Made by a program: the position numbers and the translations under genes | NCBI GenBank assembly: GCA_905250115.1 | Contig: CAJNOI010000012.1 | Location: forward strand, 656,533 to 720,532 | DNA: 64,000 nucleotides | Direction of reading: 5' to 3' | DNA from: Adineta steineri | Lineage: Eukaryota > Rotifera > Eurotatoria > Adinetida > Adinetidae | Notes under the pieces: generated by a model | What the model saw: the letters and a program-made list of their open reading frames with translations, nothing else | Database searches by the model: none | What the model was told of the DNA's origin: nothing | Shown: positions 1 to 11,245 of the stretch, piece after piece | How the letters are laid out: each line of letters starts with the position of its first letter | How positions within the stretch are numbered: the stretch's first letter is position 1

Positions 1-2478
1 AAAATAGATATGAATATTGAAGCAGCATCACTTATCTCGCTTTGAAAATCTTTATAGGAAATTGTTTTTTAACAACAAATATTTAAAGTATTCGATGACG
101 ATTCTTTATAGCATGACTACTTCATGATGATTTTCAAAAATGTCTGCTTGACGTAGAAGATTTGTCGAACATATATTTTAACTAAATAATTTTTTGTCAC
201 ATTGACTTCTATTATGAAATTTATTTTTAAAGATAAAAAAGACTTGTAAACGTAATTACTTTTCATTAAATAAATAAAAACTTAAATTTCTATTTTTATT
301 TTATTAATTTATAGAAACTAGTTCGTATCATATTCAATAAAATATATTTTTGAAAAAAAGAATGTAAGTGAAAATGAAGATATACTACTCATTGTTGACA
401 TCGTAATAATAATTAGATAAAATAGAATAGTTAATATAAAACTGTTACGATCAAATATTATATATTATTAATGATTAGATCTATTAAATCAATATAATAT
501 ATTTCGAATTGAATTTATCTAGCCTACATGCTCCATAAAAATTCAAAAGTAATTATTTAGTTTTTCGTCATAAATAATTCTACTATGAATGAGTTTGAAT
601 TAAATGGCGATAATAATAATAATAATAATAAGATGTTTATATTATAAAATCATCATATATTTCATGTGGTATAAGAAACTGTTGATAAATGAATGATATT
701 TGTTGTTTATCTTTTTTTTCGAATTTTATAAACTAATTGTTTAATTTTGTTTATAATGATTCAATTATATTTCTTAGAAATAATTAAGTACCATGGAGAG
801 CCTATAATAAGTTAAAATGTTTTTTGATTGCTTCTTGGCTAAGATATTTGAGTTGGAAAATGGAAAGTTCCAGAAAAGTGTGTGTGTGTGTCTTTTTCTT
901 TTCTAGAAACCGTTGTATTATATAACACAATTAATTTCTACAAATTGAAGTGACTTTCAGAAATTCATTTAGTTTAATTGCACTTAGAGTTTTTTTGTAT
1001 ACCAATAGGATGAATCAAATAAAATATGCCCTCTGTATGTCTTTCGCTGTCAGTGCCATTGAGAGAGACGCTGAGTGATATATATTTCGGCATCATTGGA
1101 CCAGTCAATTCGCTTTTGGAACGATATTTGATTTTCCGGAAACTCATCTAGTTTTCTTAGTTTATAATTTCCTGAAAACTAATAGGATGCATTATACGAA
1201 CACTGAAAAAATTTCATTGTGAGAAGATTATACTTTTATGCAGGAAGACAATTTAAATATGATATTTGATCCAATATGCGTATAATAAATAAATGGGATA
1301 TACAAAGCGGAATTTTATATAAATATGGAAGTTTTCCATCTTAGATAATCATTGTCAACTAAAAAAAATACATAAACAAGATACAAATTATGTCATGAAT
1401 AAACGAGACGTTAAACAGTAAAATTAATAACAATAATAAACTGAACAATTGACAATTTGTCATTAGTAATAAACTCAGTTGCATCAGTTAAATTTTAATA
1501 AATTTATTCCAGACGTCTATATACTTTCTGATTATTAGCACTCACGTATGAAATTCTATTGAATAGAACGATAATTATGTACGAAAATAATTTAAACATA
1601 AGATTTGATTCAAAGTCTAATAAATAAATAACTGAAAGAAAGTATATAGACGTTTGAAATAAATTCATTACTTTCTACAGCTCATTTTTATGTCATTGAA
1701 GATGAGAATAGGTAATTTTTTATCCTTACTGTCTTATCACAATGAAAAGACTTCGTTCAAATCTAATCATAGAAGTGACATTGATGATTCGTATAAGTTA
1801 TTTCCATGATGAAATCAACATAATTTCAAGTGAATTAGTGTTAAAGAGAAAAGGTTTAGGAGTTTAACATAAAATAAAATATAAAATATGATTATTATTC
1901 ATCTAAAAAGTGAATTGAATTTAATTAAGAAAAAACAATTCATTATTTATTAATTCTTTTCATGAAATATTTCAGAAGATAAGATTTCTATATTTTAACA
2001 GCGACATGAAGAATATGTAATCTCATCTATAGATAATTAGTTAAATCTTATATAAAAAAAAACGACATATGGAACATTTGAGATTAGTTTTTTGATAAAT
2101 TCAAACATAAATAAATAAGAGAAAAAGAATGAAGAAGAATATAAAGTAATGTGTAAATATGCGAGTTAAGTTTGTTGATGACTTGAGAAGAGTTTGAACA
2201 AGAACAAAAAAAATGTCATGCGTAAAGTATATGTTCGTGATTATTTTAATTAGAAAAAAAATAGAAAATAGAAATGAAATGTCTGAGATAATATATCAAC
2301 ACTGAATAAATGTTATTTTCTATAGAAAAAAAAAATCTTTTTGTTATGTTTAATAAGATTACTTCTTTTTCTTTCTTATTTAAGAAAAGAATCACAAATG
2401 AGTTTTTTTTTCTTCTTGTCATAAATATCTTTTATTCATTATTTGTTTAACAATATTTTTCTTTTAGATTTAAATAAA
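1..2478. other. Intergenic, no gene recognised
   Basis: Very AT-rich sequence with stop codons in all frames and no convincing exon. It contains a short AAT microsatellite near 610-630, a short GT run near 880, and the inverted repeat listed separately at 1501-1665. Confidence 0.6.
1501..1665. repeat. Imperfect inverted repeat (29-bp arms)
   Basis: The arm at 1501-1529 (containing GACGTCTATATACTTTCT) is repeated in inverse orientation at 1637-1665 with about 27 of 29 positions matching. The spacer is about 107 bp. It is probably a small foldback element; no target duplication was identified. Confidence 0.6.
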
Positions 2479-3352
2479 ATGAGTTTACCATTATATTGTA
2501 TTGATAAAGATGCAGTTTTAAAAGATGTCTCAACTGATATTAAATGGAGAAATGGAATTCCAAATTATACAAAAGCAAATTCACTTTTTGAAAAATATAA
2601 ATCAACTAATCATCAACCAGGTTCAATGATATCTATTGTTGAAAATATTATTAAAAATTGGGAAAAAGGTTTGTTTGTATTTATTTATTAGTTTTTAAAT
2701 AAAATGAATATTCTTTATAGAAGTATCTCATAAAACCGATCCTCGTCAATGGACAACAGTTGATCTCGATAATTATCGTTTTTCATGTAATGGTCAACAG
2801 AAATATTCCGGTTGGCAAATGGTTAAATTAGGTACATATAATGCATTAATTGGACAAACAAATTATTATGATTCAAATGCGATAACATTTGAAGAATCTC
2901 ATATTGCTTTTAAAAGATCATTAGGTGAAGGTTTTGCATGGGAAATTGTTGAACTTTATTCTGGTCCACCAACAATTACATTTACATGGAAACATTTTGG
3001 TCGAATGACAGATTATTTTTCTTGTCCAGGTTTATCTGGTTTGGTTTATAAAGCTGATCCAACTAATAAAATGGTTAAAATTTATGGAATGTGTAAAATT
3101 ACTGTTAATGAAAATTATCAAATTCAAGATTTACAAGTTTTTTATGATCCAAATCAATTATTTACACAATTAACTGAAATTTGTCCATTTGCACCATTTA
3201 TGAAATTACCAAATAATAATCTTACAAAAAATAAAGCAAATGAAAAAGAACAAAATAATATTCTTCCATTTTCTACTAACAAAAATTTAAAAAATGAAGA
3301 TTACGTTAAGAATTCAACAAATCCTCAATCAAAAATGTGTACTATTTGTTAA
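2479..3352 (+). CDS. Plant-type 'pathogen-related' protein, SnoaL/NTF2-like
   Basis: Two exons, 2479-2668 and 2721-3352, joined by a 52-bp GT-AG intron; the reading frame is continuous and gives 273 aa. The protein resembles plant and fungal 'pathogen-related protein' along most of its length. Recognisable landmarks are KWRNGIPNYTKANSLFE near residue 25, the HKTDPRQW..VDL..Y.F stretch just after the intron, LGTYNALIGQ, FAWEIVELYSGPP and W.HFGRM. The family is thought to have a SnoaL/NTF2-like cone fold; its biochemical role is unclear and no ligand can be inferred. The last 50 residues are Asn/Lys-rich and end in a Cys-containing tail. I chose the ATG at 2479; a run ending in TTTTAG just upstream could be a splice acceptor, so a 5' exon is possible. 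The family is unusual in animals, so horizontal acquisition is an inference. Confidence 0.7.
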
Positions 3353-3462
3353 ACGAACATTCTCTTTTTTTTTGTTTTTAAAATAAAACAATGGATTTTA
3401 ATATATTTAATATGAAAATTTTCTTTGACAAAAAAAATATTTTTTTCTGGATGTTTTTATAA

Positions 3463-3565
3463 GTACAAATTGCAGATTTTAATTTCCACTTGTATGAGAG
3501 TGATCGTTATTTTCTTCCTTTCATTCTCACATGAGAACAAATCAAAATCTGCAATTTTTATGTAC
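3463..3565. repeat. Foldback element with TGCAGATTTT arms
   Basis: GTACAAATTGCAGATTTT at 3463-3480 is matched in inverse orientation near 3544-3565 (AAAATCTGCAATTT then ATGTAC). The pairing continues imperfectly inward. No open reading frame lies inside, so it looks like a MITE-type element. Confidence 0.5.
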
Positions 3566-4306
3566 AAAATATATAGAAAAAAACATTTTCAGGTTGCACT
3601 AGAGGAGACTAAAATTTTTATTTCCCCTTGGAAAAATTTAAATTGCCCTGGATTCCAATTTTCACTGCGTCACATATATATATATATAGTTTTAAATTAA
3701 TTTATAAGTGTGATATAATAATAAGTTATTCAACTAAAGAAAAATAACTAATTTACTAATGTTTTTTTTTAATATTAAAGTCAAAACAGACGTAGAGAAG
3801 TTGACTGATATTGAAATTTTTTTAAAAAAATCGGATTGGCAGTAATGTTTAACGTTTGTTATGTGTCTTTATTAATATTTATTTGTATAAAACTAAGAAT
3901 TTATTTCAAATAGAATTAATAAAATAAATAATTTTACTTCGATTTCTTAATACTTCTTTAAAGATAACTTGAATATTTTAAAAGAATGAAATATATATTA
4001 GTTATAAAATATAAATGATTATTTAAATAACAAGTTTATTTTGTCAATAAAAAATTTAATAGAAATAGAAAATAAAGGAATAAATTGATTTGTTAAAGAT
4101 AATTCTTTATATTTTATGGATAAATATGTCGCAATTAATATTTTAGGAAAAGGTTTTAATAATTGTTGATCATCATTTAAATTATTAGGTAATTGATAAA
4201 TATTTTTAATTAAACGTTCGCTTTCATTTAATTCATGTGAATCTTTTTTGGTTTAAAATTTTAAGTGAGATTTACGTATTTTTAATTCCTAAACGTCTAG
4301 CAATAA

Positions 4307-4364
4307 GGAGGGTGAATATGCGTGTGGATGGGTAAAGAAAGGAGAAACCTACACCCACACCCTA
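4307..4364. repeat. Telomere-like hairpin
   Basis: A G-rich arm (GGAGGGTGAATATGCGTG) faces a C-rich arm (ACACCCACACCCT) across a short purine-rich loop. Confidence 0.55.
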
Positions 4365-4564
4365 AAACAATATATTTGTTCACATTTTAGTACATTTGGC
4401 GAAAGATTACTACGAATCGAATTATCAATAGCATAAACCGAAAATAATGTTTCTGCTTAATGCTTTATCTGTTTATTTTAATAAACATGAACATTTAAAT
4501 ACAATTGCTTTAAATATAGATTTGAACAAGTCAGTAGACGTTAATTCACAAAATAGAGTAAATG

Positions 4565-4604
4565 AATGTGGCTGTGGGTATAGAAATAACACACCCACAT
4601 CCTT
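4565..4604. repeat. Telomere-like hairpin (short)
   Basis: TGTGGCTGTGGG faces CACACCCACATCC around an 11-nt loop. It is one of the shortest copies of the family. Confidence 0.5.
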
Positions 4605-5478
4605 AATGCAACAGAAGTTTTAGGAGGTCTTTCGTCACTGATTGAAAAAATGAAAAACTGATGTGCTAGTCAATTATTACATCGTATCTTGTCGCTCTAA
4701 TATTATTAAATAAAAAAGTTCATTGTATTTCAAAGAAAACTTATTATCATATTCGACATTTTCCTTTTCGACGATTTCCTTTCGATATTTTTCTCTTTGA
4801 TAATTTTTTCGACGTTTTACTTTTCGATCTTTTCCAGCAAGATCGATTTATTTTTACCTCTTTGCTTGTAAGCTAATAAATTTCGATAATAAAACAAAAA
4901 AAATGTCTTAATAGAGCTTGCACATTTTATTATGAATAAACATTCACTTACAACTTTGAGACAAATAATATGTTCCTTTCGAAAATGCACCATGTAAAAC
5001 ACTATGACGTTTAAAAAGACCTTCTGAAAACTTGAAGCTAAATGGATAAATGTACAACAACATTGACAAACGTATTTCTCCGATCTAGAAATGACGATAA
5101 TATAAACTTTCCAACAAACAGAAATTTTGAAAATTAAATGATTAATCCAATAACACACAAAAATATTAGGTAACTTAATCGCTATGCAAACTTTTACTTA
5201 TCACATACTTAAAAGGAATAAGTAATAGAGGTAGTGATTGAAAAAGAAAATTGAAAATAAATGATGAAAAAACTAATCTTATAATTGATTTCAATGCTAT
5301 GAATACTATTAGTTTCTGCGCAATGCTTCACACCTTTTTGTCGTGTGAAGAGGTGCTGTAGGCGTTAAGCTCCAAATCTGACGTATTGTTTGTGTGTATC
5401 TTGGAAGTATTACTAATTAGATATTTTGAATGGCGTGATTCCACTGCAAAACAATTTTGTAAAAACGTGATACGAGTG

Positions 5479-5487
5479 TATAAAAAG
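5479..5487 (+). promoter_or_regulatory. TATA box for the SH3b-like gene
   Basis: TATAAAAAG lies 60 bp upstream of the ATG at 5547 in a region of otherwise mixed sequence. The spacing allows a transcription start around 5510-5520. Confidence 0.5.
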
Positions 5488-5546
5488 GATTGATCGATCC
5501 GCTTTATTCACAGTAAAAATAGTCGAACTCCAATCACATCAAACAA

Positions 5547-5914
5547 ATGCATAACGCAATGATTATACAATTGGCTGTCGCTTTATGCCTAATTATGTTT
5601 GCTCATTGCCAGGTATAAATACCAGTAGACTAATACTTTTTAAGTTTGATTTCAAGTTTATCTTTACATAGAACAATGCGCATTCAATTTCATGTCATCA
5701 TTCAGCTCGCGTTAATGAGTGTGCAGCTGATAATTGTAGACAAGTTAGCGTTGTACTCAAAAATAAGAATTATTCGTGTGATTGTTACGTCATTGGAGAA
5801 CCGAGTATATTACACCAACATAGTCCTAAGTGGTATCGGATCAATCTACTAGATGGTAAACATGGTTATGTCAACAGCTTTTATTGCGTGGGCCCTGTTA
5901 CCCATTGTAAATAG
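5547..5914 (+). CDS. Small secreted Cys-rich protein with SH3b-like segment
   Basis: Two exons, 5547-5612 and 5672-5914, with a 59-bp GT-AG intron; 102 aa. Exon 1 encodes a complete signal peptide ending in AHCQ. The mature part has eight cysteines and ends with KWYRINLLDGKHGYVNSFYC, the pattern of a bacterial-type SH3 (SH3b) repeat: W-x-x-V/I, then GxxGYV. Such domains bind peptidoglycan or other cell-wall polymers in bacteria and are found in secreted hydrolases. There is no catalytic domain here, so a binding or defence role is only an inference. The signal peptide, the intron with good splice sites and the TATA box 60 bp upstream support a real gene. A cystine-knot type peptide is the alternative reading. 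Confidence 0.65.
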
Positions 5915-6009
5915 GCCACGCAATTGAAACTTCACTAATTTTAATCGAAAACATTTTTTGAACACTTATATATTCTATTATAATCCGAAAATATAATTAA
6001 TCTCGAATT

Positions 6010-6075
6010 CTTGAGGGTATGGGTGTGGGTGTAGATATACTAAGATATATCTACGTTCACATCTACACTACCCTT
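6010..6075. repeat. Telomere-like hairpin
   Basis: CTTGAGGGTATGGGTGTGGG begins the left arm and ACATCTACACTACCCTT ends the right arm; the loop contains the palindrome AGATATATCT. Confidence 0.65.
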
Positions 6076-6663
6076 ATCATAGAAGCGCTGAAATTAGCAA
6101 AAATGCAAAATTTATAGGATCTATACACTGTTATTCTATGGTAGAATATGGACTGATTCTGAGGACTGATACAAAATGTAGGCGTACAGAAATGTAATTC
6201 TATCACGCACTTAATTGATTATAAAGCAATATAATAGCTTATATTTGCTATTCAAATTGTTTTTTAAAGCTTTTTTGATTGATGATTAAATGGATTTAAA
6301 AAGTTAGATTCCAACTCATTTTCAAAGAATATATTTAGTTCCAATCTGTCCATTAATACAATAATTTGAAAACTTAAAATCGACAATGTTTTATTCAATA
6401 TTTTTCTTGACAACTCTAAGTATAGCTGTAGATTTAAGCTATGCTAAATGAATTAACGTTGCATTTGTATCTTGTTCAGTCTATCTATCCTACGCATAAA
6501 GCCGAATTAGTGTGGAATATATAACGTTACTCCATTGCGTAATCAAGAAATGTGTTGTTGCCTTTACGGAAAAGTACAAGTGAAAGGGATAACTTATTTT
6601 CTCATGACAATATCTGGCAAATTAAACAGATCAATATAATGGGTCTTCGACATTCTTTTTATC

Positions 6664-6791
6664 TTAAAGGTGTAAGAGTGTGGCTGGATGAATGCGGATG
6701 AGGGTACATATAAGATTTGAAGAACGAGAGTATCTACACCTACATCCACATACACACTCGACACTCAGCTGCTCATACCCACACTCATCCT
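6664..6791. repeat. Compound degenerate telomere-like hairpin
   Basis: The G-rich half at 6668-6705 (GTGTGGCTGG, GCGGATGAGGGT) is followed by a long C-rich half made of CCACA, CACACTC and CCCACACTCATCC words up to about 6791. It is probably two overlapping or tandem copies. Confidence 0.5.
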
Positions 6792-6991
6792 ACGTATATT
6801 GACAATCTGCTTCTTGTTCTTTCCTCTCATATAGCTTAATCGTTTGTTGTTTTTTTTCCTTCTATTTGTTTTTTTGATTCACTCTCATATCAAAATATTC
6901 CAACTTAATTAACTATTTTGTTTGTCGTATTACGAAATCTTTATTTCCAAAAAAACATACAAATCTAATGAAACAAATAATGATTTAATAT

Positions 6992-7094
6992 CTTGAGGGT
7001 GTGGGTAGGTGTTGTTGTTAGTTGATGCGGTATGGGGTGGGTGTGAGCTGTACGTAAGATTAACCACACCCACACTCACCCAAAGGCTATCAAG
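6992..7094. repeat. Telomere-like hairpin flanked by AATAT
   Basis: The element begins CTTGAGGGTGTGGGTAGG and ends CCACACTCACCC..TATCAAG. The pentanucleotide AATAT is present directly on both sides (6987-6991 and 7095-7099). This is the best candidate in the window for a target-site duplication of the family. Confidence 0.7.
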
Positions 7095-7427
7095 AATATA
7101 AATTCATTTTTACAGTTTATCTCTTATATATTCTCTTCTATTATAAATTATCAAGATGAATAAAATGTTACTGCACAAACATATGAAATTCTTTTATTTT
7201 ACTCTCAAGTTCAATCTCACTTTTCTTCATTATATCATTTCTAAACTATTTCAAATATGAATCATAATAAACGACAACAAAATTCTAAGAGTAACAATGA
7301 CTGCAAGCATAATAAGAAGAAAAAGTTCCATCGTATTTCTTATTTAGTTAAATTAGTCTATACGAACAAGTCAGTATATAAACAATACATCGATTTGAAT
7401 CTCCTATAGTATTTCATTTCATTAAGA

Positions 7428-8660
7428 TATGTTGTCACTCAGTTTTTGAATATCTTGATGCTTATCGTATTTATGAAAGTTTTTTTAATCTTAATAGACG
7501 ATTTCAAAATCTTCTTACATATTTAACTATTCCTCTTAAAATTAGAATTTCATTATGTTTATCAAAATTATTATAGTGGTTTTATTCAACCAAATATTCA
7601 TAAAATTCAATCACTTTATCTATCAAATTCATTTATGATTGATTTCTTTTCATTAACAACACAAAATATTTGCAAATTTTTACAACTTCAAACACTTCTT
7701 GGTAATATTCAATCACAACAACTCGAAAATCTTCTAATCGGTTTAACTTATTTCTCAAAATGTTCTTCTTTAACTATTCATATTATTGATGATACAAATT
7801 TAACTAATATTTTTAATTTAATATTTCAAGTACCATTATTAAGATGTTGAAAAATATCTTTTGCAGAAACTATTCGACTTAGATCATTATCTATATCTAC
7901 ATCCAGTTCAATCGAACATTTTGTTCTTATTAGAAAACTCTACATAAATGAGCTTGATCTTATATTATCACATCTTCCTAATTTATATCGTTTATCAATA
8001 AGGGATATAGTTTCGAATGAAAGAATCGAAGATAATCTATATGTTTTAAATAATTTAACTATCGTCTCTCTCAAATTCAATCAAGTTAAATTTGATCATT
8101 TAGAACAATTTATAACAGAAAACATTTTCATCAAATTTATAAATCATATATTTCAACAAAATATGATGAAACTTACATTAATAGTAAACGATGAGAACAA
8201 ATCATTGATAATTCTTTATTTTGGTCTCAACGACAATAGTTTTTTACATTAGAATTACAGAACGAAAGTCCTCGATAGTCTTCAGCGGGAGATTTTCTTT
8301 TTTTACTCAACTCGTTCATATGCGTAAATTAATGATGTTAATTGAATGTTCTTCTGATATCTTAAGACGAAAATATTATACATTATCCTGTTATATCTTT
8401 TCGAAAAAACATACAACTTATGAATAAACTATTTTTGATTCAGTTCAACATCTCATTATTCGAAATACTTTCCAAATGTCAATGAATTAACTATCGCGTA
8501 TCGTGATGATCCGTCTTTGCTAAAGTGGTTTATAACTAATAACATTTGTCGTATTCTTCCTATAACACAAGTGACGAAACTCACCATTCAGATAACAAAT
8601 TATTTGAACTAGATCATTAAACTGCTATCTTTGATGCCTAATATTTCTCGATACATCTGA
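7428..8660 (+). pseudogene. Decayed F-box/LRR-like gene
   Basis: Translation in shifting frames shows the pattern of the large bdelloid F-box-plus-leucine-rich family: VFEYLDAYRIYESFFNLNRR near 7455-7515, NIHKIQSLYLSN with FMIDFF near 7590-7650, then LRR-like stretches such as LPNLYRLSI near 7970. There is a frameshift near 7565-7575, a stop at about 7848, and several further breaks after 8200. The remaining pieces stay collinear up to about 8660 (PNVNELTIAYRDDPSLLKWF). I assign the family from composition and pattern only; an F-box itself is not clearly visible. It is certainly coding-derived and certainly broken. Confidence 0.55.
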
Positions 8661-8802
8661 ACGACGTCTTCGAGCAGTTGTTCGTTTTTTATTATCGGAA
8701 ACAAGTCAAAACAATTATCATTTATCTTCTTGATGTATTACTGGAGTGAAGGGTTTGATGAAAAATGCTGAAAATGAAAATATTGAAAATAGAATTTTTC
8801 TA

Positions 8803-8849
8803 TGAGGATGTGGATAAAATAAAACATTTACATCTTCACCCACACCCGC
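8803..8849. repeat. Telomere-like hairpin
   Basis: GAGGATGTGGA faces ACATCTTCACCCACACCC across an AT-rich loop. Confidence 0.5.
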
Positions 8850-9157
8850 TTTTTGAGAATGTCGGTACAGAAATTGCAGAAAACTGATACCCACAATTCA
8901 TTCATTTTTCTTGGTTTTTGTTAATATAATAGGCAAAGTCGTAGCTGACTTTCTTAACTCTACTAAATAATTCATTGATAATAGGTAATCAAACTTATAT
9001 ATATACATATTAATAATCGAATAAACAAACATAACTCTATTAGTATGAATAACAAAATATTATTCATTTAAATATACGAATGTGTCTTTAAGATTAAAAA
9101 AAGAATCTTTTCTGCATTTAAACGCTTTATTTTACAACAAAAGAACAATAAATATGT

Positions 9158-11245
9158 TCATAGTTTATTTTTTACATGTTCAAGATTTTTTTTATATAAT
9201 TCAATATCAGGATGATTAGAAGGTAGTGAATGTTCGACAATTTCAAAAGCTCGTTCGCAATATTCAACAGCCTTTGAACGATCACCCATATGAGAACATA
9301 CCATTCCTATTTGCCCGATGGAACAAGCTAAATCATGATGATCGGGAAGAAGTGTTTTTTGACGAATTTCAAGTGCTCGTTCATGATATGAAAGTGCTTT
9401 TGGATATCTACCTAAATTTTCATATACACTTCCGATATTGTTGTAACAAGCAGCCAAATTAGGATGATTTGGAGAAAGTGTTTTTTCATAGATTTCCAAT
9501 GCTTTCTTATAATATGAAAGTGCCTTTGGATATTCTTCTATACTTTCATATATACCCCCGATATTGTTGTAAGACGTAGCTAAATCAGGATGATCTAACG
9601 GAAGAACTGCGCGATTTATAATAAGTGCTTTCTCATAATACGAATGCGCTTTTGAATAGTCATTTATACTAGAATATACTGAACCGAGACCATTGTAAGA
9701 AGCGGCAAGAGCAGATGAATTTGGTGAAAGTATTTCCCGATTGATTTCAATTGATTTTTCATATCGATCAATGGCTTCTTGATATTTTCCTTGATTATTT
9801 TTAATTATTCCTAGCATATGATTTAAATGTGCTTCTTCACCTTTCTTTGCTACTTTTGTAAGTAATAAATAATATAGTTGCTCAGCTTTATCATACTGAT
9901 CTAGTTGAATTAATAATGCACCTAATCGATACCATCCTTTATAACCAGACAATGTTTCTTTTCGTATATGTTCCGTTAAAGCACATAATTGTGGATCATT
10001 ATCATTTGTTAATGTTAATTCTACTTGCCAGAGACGATTATTAGTTTTATCGATTAGTTTCATTGATCCAATACGAAAGACGGCATGTATAGAAAAGAGA
10101 ATTTCTTCTTTACGATGAACACTAGCATTATGAATATTAGCAAAAGGTGTTGATGATTTAGATGGATCAATTTTCATAATAAAAAGAATACCTATTGGAT
10201 GAGAAGTTTCAATACTTTGTCGAGCAAAAGCCAGAGATACATTTCGATCTTTACTTGTGGATAAAAAACTATGAAAAGATAATAATCCACCGTATCTTTT
10301 CGCCAATTGATCAAAATCTGTCTGAGATAAACCTTGACCACGATAGACGATAAAATTTTTCGATTGATGATGGTCACCATATTGTTCGTAATGAAGGTCA
10401 GCAATATGTTGATGAAGATCTCGAATAAAGAAGCCCAATTTAATGATTAGATCAATTTCCATTGTATGTAATGCTTTATTCAACATAGAGCAAAGAAAAC
10501 AATTATATGTATACCACCAGATTGGTTGATGATATTGATATTCTTTTTCGATTTTATCGACATTTCTCAATTCAATATTATTATCGGCAAAGTATTCTCG
10601 ACAAAATATAAGAAAATCATTAAAATATTCTGGTTCGAAATCTATTGTCAGTAGGATTTCTTTCAATAGTTGAGTATACATAAACGATCGATCAAGTTTA
10701 TTTAAATTTATATTTGAAGTGTCATCAATTGTCTCGATAAAACTCATAGACTCAGAATTTTGATCATAATCTTGAGTGGCTTGTGTAAGTGATTCATAGA
10801 TCAATGAAATATCTGTGAATACTCCTTTCACTTTAGGCCATTGTTGTGTCCATTGCTCATGTAGAGTTTTGTTTCCACAAAAAATATAAATGTCACTTAT
10901 CTGTGCCTTATCATGAATGATTGGAACAATTGTGTGACCGAGGGCTCCGGAAGAAACTAAACAAATTTTTTTATCTGTACTATCATTAATAAATGCAATA
11001 CATTCATCGACATCGGTAAATGTTTGTATATCATTTATAACCTGTCGTAATTGTACAATGATATTCATACAATCAATATCATTCACTTGGCCAATATTCT
11101 TATCTAACCATATAAGACAAAAATTTTGAATAATATCTTCATAAGACACTTGATTTAGTAGTAATGTAAATTTGCTTTCTGAATTGTTAGATTCCTTCCT
11201 TACACATTTAGTAAATATATCAATAATTATCTTCACTATGTTCAT
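9158..11245 (-). CDS. ADP-ribosyltransferase (R-S-E type) fused to TPR repeats
   Basis: One uninterrupted frame of 695 aa. Residues about 40-160 form an N-terminal alpha/beta region common to bdelloid members. Residues about 235-410 are an arginine-specific mono-ADP-ribosyltransferase domain with the three expected elements: VYRGQ (Arg302), FLSTS (Ser329-Ser331) and RKEEILF (Glu380/381, the ExE-like catalytic glutamates). This predicts NAD-dependent transfer of ADP-ribose to a protein arginine. Residues about 437-690 hold roughly six tetratricopeptide repeats of kinesin-light-chain type (A..YNNIG..Y....Y..AL.YY.KAL), which would select the target. No signal peptide or membrane segment is visible, so a cytoplasmic enzyme is inferred. 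The ATG at 11243-11245 is preceded by a stop in another frame and no obvious intron. The motif set is complete, so activity is likely; the substrate is unknown. Confidence 0.85.
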   Translation of the reverse strand: MNIVKIIIDIFTKCVRKESNNSESKFTLLLNQVSYEDIIQNFCLIWLDKNIGQVNDIDCMNIIVQLRQVINDIQTFTDVDECIAFINDSTDKKICLVSSGALGHTIVPIIHDKAQISDIYIFCGNKTLHEQWTQQWPKVKGVFTDISLIYESLTQATQDYDQNSESMSFIETIDDTSNINLNKLDRSFMYTQLLKEILLTIDFEPEYFNDFLIFCREYFADNNIELRNVDKIEKEYQYHQPIWWYTYNCFLCSMLNKALHTMEIDLIIKLGFFIRDLHQHIADLHYEQYGDHHQSKNFIVYRGQGLSQTDFDQLAKRYGGLLSFHSFLSTSKDRNVSLAFARQSIETSHPIGILFIMKIDPSKSSTPFANIHNASVHRKEEILFSIHAVFRIGSMKLIDKTNNRLWQVELTLTNDNDPQLCALTEHIRKETLSGYKGWYRLGALLIQLDQYDKAEQLYYLLLTKVAKKGEEAHLNHMLGIIKNNQGKYQEAIDRYEKSIEINREILSPNSSALAASYNGLGSVYSSINDYSKAHSYYEKALIINRAVLPLDHPDLATSYNNIGGIYESIEEYPKALSYYKKALEIYEKTLSPNHPNLAACYNNIGSVYENLGRYPKALSYHERALEIRQKTLLPDHHDLACSIGQIGMVCSHMGDRSKAVEYCERAFEIVEHSLPSNHPDIELYKKNLEHVKNKL

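Larger units (their letters stand above)
3353..5478. other. Intergenic with foldback and two telomere-like hairpins
   Basis: No coding region could be supported. The stretch holds the foldback at 3463-3565 and hairpins at 4307-4364 and 4565-4604, plus long AT-rich sequence. Confidence 0.5.
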
